Source: Atrichornis clamosus (taxonomy: Eukaryota > Chordata > Aves > Passeriformes > Menuridae). Taken from it: a DNA stretch of 64,000 bases. This document shows, piece after piece, positions 26,401 to 33,700 of this stretch. The position numbers and the translations under genes are program-made. The notes under the pieces were generated by a model that saw only the letters and a list, made by a program, of their open reading frames with translations, was not told the origin of the DNA and did no database searches. The DNA is taken from the NCBI GenBank assembly GCA_013400975.1, contig WBMZ01014153.1:62001-126000 (forward strand). The letters run 5' to 3'. Each line of letters starts with the position of its first letter. Positions within the stretch are counted from its first letter, which is position 1.

Positions 26401-29400
26401 TGAAGACGTCCAACTGCACTGGCTGCTTGAAAACCTGCGCAATGAGAACAAAACCCTGAAGTTTAATTTGTGCGCACAAATTATAACCTACAGCGGTTGC
26501 CCAATGGATCAGTTTTGGAAAGACAGTGTGAATGTTACATTGGGTCCAAGAGAAGGTAAGAGGGTGAAATTGTCTAATACCCTTTTATTTTCAGGAGACA
26601 GCTGGTTTTTAGGATTTCTAGAGACTTCCTAATAGTGGTGAGAAGTGAAATGTGTACGGTGTTAAATACTGACAGGTGAATTCCCTTTAGTGTAATCACT
26701 CAAAAATCAACACAGTGTTAATACTATATGTATAGTGACAGGTAAATTGTAGTCTTTCCTTAATTTCTCCAGCTTTAGAGATTCTTACGATAGTTTAAAA
26801 AACTGTTTCCTTTACTATTTCAATCCTGGACTCTATACTCAATACCAAGATAAAGCTGCAGTTGTCTATCAGAAAAGCAATGTTTTCTCTGGCCAGAAGA
26901 TTTTAACCAATGTAAAACATTTGTTTAGACCACCTAGACATACAATATCCTGGGAAGTGCAAAGGTGTAGCAGAACATAAACCCCTGTCTCCATGGTTAA
27001 TATATTTTACTGGAAGAAACAAGATCCCTTTAATTAAACCACATCATTATAAGACAAAATTTCATATTGATATTAACATTCTATTTTACCAGATTTTAAT
27101 TTGTCTATATTTGAATTATTGCTTTAAGGATTGCACTGAGATGAAAGTTTCCAAATGTTGTATAATAATAATGATAATAATAATAATAATAATAACAATA
27201 ACAATAAATCACTAATCTCCTTGTAAATGCACTGATACATTAATTGAAAACTGTGAAACTGATTGATGGAGATAGTAATGTACCACCCTAAGTCAGGAAA
27301 ACTCCTGTCTATTTTCAAAGATGCTGTGATAATATTTATTTAAGCCATTGTAAGTGTCAGTTAAACTACAAGAGGAAGAATGGTGGGAACATGAATCAAA
27401 AATTCAGAAAAAAATTAAAATAAATTTGTTTTACAGTGAAAAAAATTCCTCTGTGTATATCATATAATCAATATGGACCTTATCTCTGTGATCACAACAT
27501 TATGAAAGTGGTTGCTGTCTCAGACCCAGAGTGTGGAGAAGTTCTGATGGTGAGCAGGGATGTTGTGGTCAACAGACCACCTGTTATTGTAAAGGTAAGG
27601 AACTTTAATTATGGGATTTGTGATCTAAAGAACAGATTTGGGGACCCTTATTGGTCACTTCCTAGGTACAATGCCAATGAACTTGAAATACTTTACATTT
27701 TTCTTTCCTTTTATTGCCTTTTTTTATTATTTTAGCAAGATTGGTGTGATTTTTAAAGTAAAACCGTTGACTTAGTAATGTATAGAGATCATAGAAGTAA
27801 ATCACAAAGATAGGCATATGAATAATCCTTTTAAAAGCTTTTTTCCTTGCATTTGTTTACCTCATTGATAATTTTGTAAGGGTTAAAAAACATAAAATGT
27901 GTTTGTTCCTATTCTAACTAGCTACTGAGCCAACCCAGACTGAAAGTACCATGTACTGCAGAGATCTCCTTCTGTAATCCTCTCCAGGAAGATATGAAGA
28001 ACTGCGTAATGACATTAGAAGGCTGTGGTTTATTCAAAGAGCCAATGACCATTGAGTAAGATCATCAGTTCTTTAAATAGTGATAATATTGGGGGTTGAC
28101 CAAGATGTGCAAGATCAGAGCAGGTTTAGAGGGAGACAATAGTTCTGATATTTTCGCCATTTAGCACATGAACAGGACTTTTTGCCCCTTATTACTCTGA
28201 GACTCCATTAAAAGCCTCACTCCTCTTGAGACTGATGGATCATTTAAAGCTGGCAAGATATGCTGCTGCTTCATTTTTCTCAAGATTTAATTTAAGTGGA
28301 TGCATCAAATGTCTGTCTGCACTCTTGTCTTTACAAGAAGCACTAGCTGGGTCCCCCATCCCTTACAATCCTATTGAGTTTATAATAAAATTCCTCTAAA
28401 TATTCATGAACTGGCACCGCATATAGGAACAATTAGAGAACGACAGTGAGAAATAGCAATATGCATTCTAAGCTCATAACACGTTAATCACAGGAAACTG
28501 GAAACTTCCAGGATGCAGTAACATTCTAAGAAAAGTAGCTGTTCATTAATATGCATTGCTTCTCTTCATGACAAGGAGAACTGACAAAAGTATGACTAGT
28601 TTTGAGGGGAAGAAATTAGGAATTGTTCTCACTGAATAATAATGAACTGGATTCTGCAAAGCCACCCTATTGGACTGCTGGAAATGGTAAGCAATAAATA
28701 CACCTTTGAGGCAGAAGGGTGCTACATTTTTTAAGATTTCGAGAGAGTACCACAAATGACTTTCCAATTCCAGTTATAGAATTAACTATGGGAGTCTTCC
28801 AAATCTTGTCTTGGGACAGAAGTTTTTACCATGCTTTTCACAACAGAGAATATGTATTTTTGGAAGAAGACAAGAATAACAGTTATCGTAACAGTTTGTC
28901 TCTAAAAGATGTCACAGTGAATCAATCTTAATTTTGTGCACTCATCTTGTAGTGCTTAGGTCTCTGAGCTACCCAGGGTCCTAATTCTTTTCTTTCTCTT
29001 GCTCCAGTTTGGGAACGCTGGCATCCAACCAACAGGCACGGACCATCGTAGAGTTCACACCTTACAGGCTTGGCAGCCACCGACTCCTGGCCAACTTTGG
29101 ATGTCACAAGTTTGCCTACTGCAAGGGATGTGCCAAGGCTGAAGTGTGTGGCTCCACGGGCCAGAATGGTGTCCGGCCAGTCAGCCAGAACGGGTCACTC
29201 CCCGTGTGTGAAAACGGCTCCCTCCCCGTGAATGGCTCTGGGCCTGTCCCCGTGGCAGACCCTGCGTTCAACTCCATGTGTGAATATATATGTATCCCAG
29301 TGTGCAATCCAAACTGCAGTGCAGGGGGCCAGCCTGTGTACGACTTCGTGTACCTCCCTGCGGGCCATCCCTTATGCAACTCCATCTGCAACCAAGGCTT

Positions 29401-30673
29401 TAATCCAAGCATCAATCCTGGTTTTGAGATGGGATGCGATCCTGGCTTCCGCGTCATATGCGAGACTGTACCTCCTGCTACATGTGCTCCAATGCCTCCA
29501 TCCATGTATGGCTCCATGCCTGCCCCAGCATCCAACCCTGTTTGCACCCCTATGCCTCATGTGGTGTTCGAGACAGGTCCTGCTCCCACACACCCATCCG
29601 CAGGTGGAGGGGGGCCAATGTCCTATTCTGTCTCTGTCCCCGCGAATAATGCGGTGAGTGCATTGCTGACCCACTTCATGGCCGGCCCCAGCCCCAATGG
29701 GGCAACCCAGGCAGTCCCTATGTCTGCTCCACCATCCTACTCCATGTGCTCTCCAGTAGTCCACACCATCGGCAGTCCTTTGCAACCTCCGACTCCCCTT
29801 TCAGTGCCTGGTGCCTCCATCTCACATGTTGTCTGTGGCTCCACACCCTCTCCCACCGCCCAGCCTCCGTGTGGCCCAGTGGCCACCCTGTCCTCCCAGC
29901 CCCTGAGTGCCGCGGTAGCACACGGCGTGTGCTCCCCAGTGGCTTCCCCGGTGCCCCGCGCTGCCGACCGCAGCAGCACCCCAACAGTGCTGCAGATGGG
30001 GAGCAGCACTCGCTCGCTGTGCTCGCCAGCCCCCCGTCCCGTGGGGCCCCCGGCATCCCACTCGCTGTGCTCTCCAGCCTCCCGTCCAGCCGGGCCCCCC
30101 GCGACCCACTCCCTGTGCTCGCCCACCTCCGCCGCGCTGGGGGCCCGCCCTGCCAGCTCGCCCGCCGCGCAGTCCTTGGACCCCTCAGCCGCTGCCTGCC
30201 TGCCGTGCCCCCCGTCCCCGCGCCCCCTGGCAGGTGCCACGGCCCGCTCCCTCTGTGCCGCCACCTCTCGCTCCATCTCCCAGCTCGTGGGCACCCCTGG
30301 GTCTCGCTCACTGTGCGGGTCTCAGTGGGGCCCCTCCTGTGACACCACCAGTCGCTTGGGCTCCCAGTCCACGTGGGCTCTCACCTCCCGATCATTGTGG
30401 AGTCCCGAGGGGCGCTCGGGCTACTCCTCGACCCGTGCCACCTACGGCACACTTACACGGCCTCCGTACAGCTCCTTGAACCGCTCCTCCTACAACACCT
30501 TGTCCCGCTCTGCCTACTCTACCCTACCTCGCTCCTCCTCTCCCTCTGCCTATGCCACCCTCACCCGCTCCGGGTCGTGCCCCTCTGGCAGTACCCTGGC
30601 ACTGGCAGGGTCCCGCAGGCCCTGGAGTCCCGGGAGGAGCACTCTCACCTATTTCAAACGCAAATACTTGTAA
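17403..30673 (+). CDS. Cysteine-rich transglutaminase-like protein with a ~507-residue C-terminal repetitive tail (13 coding exons, 1206 aa)
   Basis: The CDS is spliced: join(17403..17409, 19760..19939, 20251..20493, 21440..21558, 22063..22191, 22428..22605, 23560..23692, 24388..24491, 24596..24838, 26229..26555, 27437..27594, 27922..28055, 29008..30673). All introns are GT-AG and the frame stays open for 3621 bases. Exon sizes such as 119, 129, 178 and 104 bases are those I know for the transglutaminase family. Domains: N-terminal beta-sandwich ~3-145, catalytic core ~146-455, beta-barrels ~490-590 and ~595-699, then a Cys/Ser/Pro tail 700-1206. Family members cross-link Gln to Lys using Ca2+. 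Here the Cys276/His333/Asp356 triad is kept, but the oxyanion Trp and the Ca2+ ligands are substituted, so activity is doubtful. There is no signal peptide, so the protein is probably cytoplasmic. By eye it shares features with TGM3, TGM5 and TGM6; a tree is needed to name it. The intact frame argues against a pseudogene. A structural role in cornified tissue is inference. Confidence 0.9.
19760..19939 (+). CDS. Transglutaminase exon 2 (start of N-terminal beta-sandwich)
   Basis: The acceptor is TGCAG ending at 19759 and the donor is GTAGTC at 19940. The exon is 180 bases, residues 3-62. It carries the family signature around IIRRGQAFSF (the 'hhRRGQ-F' motif) and ends in TVETG. The usual HHT just after the first strand reads HNT here. 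Two extra cysteines flank the first strand. Confidence 0.9.
20251..20493 (+). CDS. Transglutaminase exon 3 (rest of the beta-sandwich)
   Basis: The exon is 243 bases, residues 63-143, flanked by AAAAG and GTAAGG. It ends with the family landmark 'hLFNPWC' and contains the 'IGRY-L' strand. It is unusually cysteine-rich, with nine Cys in 81 residues. Four of them lie in a C-x6-C-x6-C-x4-C spacing at residues 67-86. The correct frame is the one reading VFPPSNVCIGRY; the other open frames over this stretch are shadows. Confidence 0.9.
20709..20997 (+). mobile_element. CR1 LINE 3' fragment (intron 3)
   Basis: One frame reads the C-terminus of the CR1 ORF2 protein (HRKLPLFIRK, FTVRVTEHWHRLPREVVES, FKNRLDVILG). 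The fragment ends in the CR1 3' signature with 'ATTCTGTAATTCTGTGA'. It is 5'-truncated, as is usual for avian CR1. It sits in intron 3 in the same direction as the gene. Confidence 0.9.
21440..21558 (+). CDS. Transglutaminase exon 4 (start of catalytic core)
   Basis: The exon is 119 bases, residues 144-183, between CCAG and GTACTT. It has the family pattern D-x-V-[FY]-h...REEYVLNEHG-hh-x-G followed by the 'W-[NH]-[FY]-GQ' junction (WHFGQ). It is the only exon without an added cysteine. Confidence 0.92.
22063..22191 (+). CDS. Transglutaminase exon 5
   Basis: The exon is 129 bases, residues 184-226, between CCCCAG and GTAAGA. It starts with FEDGILDICLKILD, close to TGM5 and TGM6, and ends in the 'RNDPVHVSMVV' helix. 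The next residues would normally contribute calcium site 1. Here the TGM3 'AM(I)NSNDDN' type stretch spanning the exon 5/6 junction reads HM/ISSHTTN. Confidence 0.92.
22428..22605 (+). CDS. Transglutaminase exon 6 (nucleophile Cys276, altered active-site motif)
   Basis: The exon is 178 bases, residues 227-285, between TTCTAG and GTATGT. The landmarks SWNGSVPILQQW and RPVRYG are normal. The nucleophile is kept as Cys276 (codon 22575-22577), but GQCWVFA has become GYCGSLA. In an ungapped alignment to TGM2, the oxyanion-stabilising Trp241 falls on Glu240. These are family-invariant positions in active transglutaminases. Confidence 0.92.
22894..22957 (-). mobile_element. Short CR1 3'-end fragment (intron 6)
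   Basis: The reverse complement of the CR1 3' end is recognisable ('GAATCATAGAATACTTGG', then 'AGAAGGGACCTTTAAAGGTC', 'ATCTAGTCCAACCCC'). Only about 65 bases are recognisable. It is antisense to the gene. Confidence 0.8.
23560..23692 (+). CDS. Transglutaminase exon 7 (degenerate calcium loop)
   Basis: The exon is 133 bases, residues 286-330, between TTACAG and GTAAAT. The beginning (VMRCLGIPSRVVTNF) is typical. The following loop, usually N-S-A-H-D-T-D-x-N-L, reads CFPCSIENPLG with no gap, removing the Asp ligands of calcium site 3. Five cysteines are present. The exon ends with the Trp codon (Trp330) equivalent to TGM2 Trp332, split by the intron. Confidence 0.9.
24388..24491 (+). CDS. Transglutaminase exon 8 (catalytic His333 and Asp356)
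   Basis: The exon is 104 bases, residues 330-364, between TGCAG and GTAACT. W-N-F-H-V-W-N-E is represented by WRYHCWNE, keeping His333 (24395-24397). G-G-W-Q-V-L-D-x-T-P is represented by DWQCLDPTP, keeping Asp356 (24464-24466). The exon includes a Cys-Cys pair and two other cysteines. Confidence 0.92.
24596..24838 (+). CDS. Transglutaminase exon 9 (end of catalytic core)
   Basis: The exon is 243 bases, residues 365-445, between CTTAG and GTATGA. It has the family pattern C-G-P-x-x-V-x-x-I-[RK]-E-G-[DE]-h (here SGPTWVRSIREGEL), F-x-x-V-N, I-[ST]-T-K-[AS]-V-G-S and E-D-I-T-x-x-Y-K-Y. The PEG after KY, which supplies a calcium-site-2 Glu, reads ELG across the exon 9/10 join. Confidence 0.92.
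25061..25520 (-). mobile_element. CR1 LINE fragment (intron 9)
   Basis: The sequence runs from 'GGATAGGATAGGATATTTGA' and 'GTTGGAAGGACC' through 'CTAGGAAGCTTATTC' and 'TTCCAAATGTCTAGTCTAAA' to 'TTCTCCAAACTAGAAAAAGCC'. This is the reverse complement of a CR1 3' region. The 102-residue open frame over it is not a gene. Confidence 0.85.
26229..26555 (+). CDS. Transglutaminase exon 10 (linker and first beta-barrel)
   Basis: The exon is 327 bases, residues 446-554, between CAACAG and GTAAGA. It covers the helix after the core, a variable linker with NASNC and ANCPMYG, then barrel-1 strands (LHWLLENL, TLKFNLCAQIITYSG, FWKDSV-VTLGPRE). These align well with TGM3, TGM5 and TGM6. Five cysteines are present. 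Confidence 0.9.
27163..27208. repeat. AAT-type trinucleotide microsatellite (intron 10)
   Basis: About 46 bases of ATA/AAT units are interrupted by one ATG and three CAA-like units. The antisense open frame of poly-Leu here is a repeat artefact. Confidence 0.9.
27437..27594 (+). CDS. Transglutaminase exon 11 (first beta-barrel, second half)
   Basis: The exon is 158 bases, residues 555-607, between TTACAG and GTAAGG. It holds the family landmark I-x-Y-x-x-Y-x-x-Y-L (here ISYNQYGPYL), then VVAVSD and the strand leading to the second barrel. Three cysteines lie at positions that are usually polar. Confidence 0.9.
27922..28055 (+). CDS. Transglutaminase exon 12 (second beta-barrel)
   Basis: The exon is 134 bases, residues 608-651, between AACTAG and GTAAGA. 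It carries the motif F-x-N-P-L-x-x-x-h-x-x-C-x-h-x-h-E-G-x-G-L (here SFCNPLQ...CVMTLEGCGL), typical of the C-terminal barrel of the TGM3/5/6 group. The frame continues in phase 2 into exon 13. Confidence 0.9.
29008..30673 (+). CDS. Transglutaminase exon 13: end of second barrel fused to a Cys/Ser/Pro-rich repetitive tail
   Basis: The 1666 coding bases follow GCTCCAG and end at TAA 30671-30673. Residues 652-699 finish the second barrel (TPYRLGSHRLLANFGCHKF, closest to TGM3/TGM6), where related proteins normally end. The frame then runs on for ~507 residues in the same exon. The tail comprises (Q/E)NG-x-x-PV repeats (~704-730), a C-x3-C-x3-C-x3-C cluster (743-755), Cys/Asn/Pro and Met/Pro segments, SLCSP repeats (~890-1080) and Tyr-x-Thr-Leu-x-Arg repeats (~1124-1175), ending in a basic FKRKYL-like terminus. 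It has ~24 Cys and almost no Lys. No stop or splice signal separates barrel from tail. The long open antisense frames here are shadows of GC-rich sequence. Confidence 0.88.
30014..30130 (+). repeat. Coding tandem repeat, 48-base (16-residue) units
   Basis: Two full units (30014-30061, 30062-30109) and the start of a third encode SLCSPAPRPVGPPASH, SLCSPASRPAGPPATH and SLCSPTS. They are in frame with the tail, so copy number can change without a frameshift. Looser relatives (SMCSPV, GVCSPV, SLCAAT, SLCGS, SLWSPE) lie on both sides. Confidence 0.8.
30423..30575 (+). repeat. Coding repeat of Tyr-x-Thr/Ser-Leu-x-Arg type
   Basis: About five imperfect units of 8-12 residues (YGTLTRPP, YSSLNRSS, YNTLSRSA, YSTLPRSS, YATLTRSG) form the penultimate part of the tail. 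Cys gives way to Tyr and Arg here. Confidence 0.7.
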
Positions 30674-30707
30674 TGGAGAGTAACCTGGGATAACCCAAAG
30701 CCAGTGA

Positions 30708-30713
30708 AATAAA
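30708..30713 (+). terminator. Polyadenylation signal AATAAA of the transglutaminase gene
   Basis: A canonical AATAAA lies 34 bases after the stop codon, so the 3' UTR would be only ~60 bases with cleavage near 30725-30740. Nothing between the stop and this signal suggests further exons. Confidence 0.7.
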
Positions 30714-30739
30714 GCCAGTGTGCAGGAGCTTTGGAAGAG

Positions 30740-33700
30740 GTTAAGAATAGGGTGATGAAGAGCAGCGTGCATAGTCCTGAGTATTTATCTATGGATTTGA
30801 GATGTCCCAGAAAGCAGGCTATGAGCCAACTGCTGAGGGATGCATTCGATGTAATACTTGTAAGTCTTGAGATATGGTACGGTGGAAGTGACAAATGAAT
30901 GTGCTCCCCGTGGAGCCGTCGTGACAATAGTTGCACAGTGCAGGTAATCAGACTTACTTGCTCAGTCAAGCTGTTTTATAAATGATGTGCTTTCACTCTC
31001 TCTTCTCTTGATTTCTTGCAATGCACATTTCTCAGATCTCCCTGGGCTACAGCACTTGTAGCAAATCTCTCTCCCTGTGTGAAATGTGCTGTCCTTGGGA
31101 TGCTGCAGAGGTGACAGCAGACATGCCTTATATCTCACCTAACACACACTGGGCCCTTGAACCCCAGCGTTGTAGTGGCTCAAGTCAGTTCTGTGTGCAC
31201 TCTGTTTCCCTAGTTGTGAAGCACTGGAAACTGTGGAACTTGCAGAGTAACTAAATGGTTACAAATCAACTAAAGAGTTTAACTGCTTCTTTTTTCCCCC
31301 TTTTTTCTCTTTTTTAATAATGAATTTAGTTTTACTACTCTTGATGTATTACAGTCCCAGTATCAGGAATCCAAAGGTCAGATTAGAAAGTCTGCAAAAC
31401 TTGATGAATAATTAATATAATTTATTAGCTTTCACAACTGACTGTTTTTCACATAGCATATTCGAAAAATTTTCTAAAATACATTGTATGCATTTAGGTT
31501 CTTGGAAAAGTTCTAATTCCACAGCTGTGCCTTTTTGATTCAATATAGCTAGAAAACTTCTGTCACTAGACCTGAATTTATAGAAGGAAGTACGATGTTA
31601 TCCTTTCCTTCCAACACCCAGCCCCCCCAGCAGAAAGGTTTAGAAGGTGAATGGAATGTACTGCATCTTCTTTAGATGAATGGTACTCTTTCAACGTTAA
31701 CCTTCTCCACCTGTTTTCAGAGTTGAAATCATACATTGTCATAATGTCATAATCCCTGAATTTTGGGTTAGCTCTCAGGAATTTTGGGTTTACTGACAAC
31801 ACCTCCCATCCCTCCATTATTTTCCTCTAGTAGTCTATTATTTTTAGTAGCAAGTGTTAGTGGAGTTTTGTGGTAAGATAAGTTTGCTGGTGCTGCAGAA
31901 TCTTCAGTCATGTAGCAATAGTATTTCAGTAGTATCTGTAGTTCACACCCCTATGTGATGAGATTGAGTAACCTTCTGAGGATTTTGAAAAAGTGTAGTG
32001 TCAGATGATAGCTGTGAACATGCCACCACCACCAACTGCATAGTAATTCTGAGTATGGTAGAAAAAATATATGTCTAGATATTGTAGTAGAGTGGTTGTA
32101 ACTCAGTGACTTGGTTTTTTACACAGTTTCAATAGTCTATGTTAGGTATGCGCTGAGAATTTATTTGCCTGACTGACAATAAAAATAGAAATCTTAAAAA
32201 CACTTGTCATTCTATTGTTTTGGTTTCTTTTTTTTCAGTAATACCTCTTAAAAAGTGAGGACTAAATCTCTCCAAGTGAACTGGTTTGTGAAATCTTCCC
32301 TCCACTCCATTTCTGTTAAATTTCCTCTTCTTTTCCCTAAAGTCTGAAAGCAAGGAGTCAAAATAAGATCTGAAGTTAGGGGAAATCTGTAGATTTCCTA
32401 CTACACTTGAAATATTCAGTTTGATATTAGAGGAAAAATGAAGCCATCCTCTTTGCTCTCAATAAACCTTTCTACTTGTTTCCTTTGGTCTGTGAAACTC
32501 TCCATTCACAGAAATGACAAAATGAACAAACCTTTGGGTGGCAGAGGAAGAAATAGAAAAGAAACCAACAGTATCTACTTAAGAAAAAAAAAAGTGATTT
32601 TTAAAAAAAATAATGTTAATAGTATGTGGTAGCTACATAATTATGAAATAACATCTCAGATTTCTTTTCCAAGTAGTGGCATGACTTTTCAGATATTCCT
32701 AATTTCTAAGAATGAGACTGATTACATATTTCAGAAACTCCAAAGATTTGGTCACTAGAGTTGTTGAGAGTTTGTGCAAACTTCAATCCCACTCTTCTTG
32801 CTATATGTGCTGAAAACGCATTGCTTTTGAAAGCTCTAATAAGTGAATTCCAATTAGAGCCATAGGGGATAACAGAAATCCTTTAAGTTCAAAATTACTC
32901 TAATACTGAAGAAATGATATTGCGTATGGTGTTTCATACAGACTGGCAATAGCAAAAGGTAGCTTGTAGTCTCCTAGCAAGGTCCATTGTACAGTCTTAT
33001 ATTCATCTGGGTGGAGACGGGTGTGGGCAACACAGGGACACCTAAAGAAAAACATCCCCAAAGCCAACAAACAGCCCACCAAAACAACAGAATTTAAGTT
33101 ATCTCCTTCTTAAATGTTTAGCAATGAAAGGCTCTAGCCTATGTTTTATAAGGCAGCTCCTATGACAGGAGGCATGGTTTAAATTTTCACAAAATTTCTG
33201 TTTTGTTTTGCGGTGGGTTGGTTTGTTTGTGAGATATCTTTCCCAAAACTGGCAAAAAAAGTCAGACCAAATCGACTGTCTCAAATATATTTTCTAGAAG
33301 TAAAACCTACAAGAATTTTTTTTTGCCTGATGTATTAAATATATTGAAGATTAACAGTATTCAGTAATGTGGTGTGATACTTAAAGAGGTCTATTTTAGA
33401 GAGTGAAAGGCCAACTCAAGCATGACAGTTATAGTCATCAGACATTAAATACAGTACTGCCATATTTATGTGTCCAGGAATACATTTATAATTTTAATCT
33501 CAGTTCAGACATTATTTTATTTAAGTTAGGGAAATATATTCACATTTTTCCCTAGGCAATGAAGATGAAAGAAGGCATTTACTCATGCATTATCATAGTT
33601 ACCCTTTCTATGATTTAAAATTATAAATGGGACTAGTGGAATTTATTTTTGTATCCAAATTAAATAAGGTTGTATTTATTTTAAAGATGAGGAAAAATCT

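Noticed and set aside
27124..27318. Minus-strand frame with a poly-Leu stretch
   Set aside because: The Leu run is the AAT microsatellite read antisense, inside intron 10.
29116..30311. Several long minus-strand and alternative plus-strand open frames (up to 198 codons) across exon 13
   Set aside because: They lie entirely over the tail-coding exon, have skewed Gly/Arg/Trp or Pro/His composition, and owe their length to scarcity of stops in GC-rich repetitive sequence. The frame continuing from the barrel is the real one.
17403..30673. Calling the gene a pseudogene
   Set aside because: The spliced frame is open for 1206 codons, all splice sites are intact, and a polyadenylation signal follows. 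Substitutions cluster in functional sites rather than breaking the frame.
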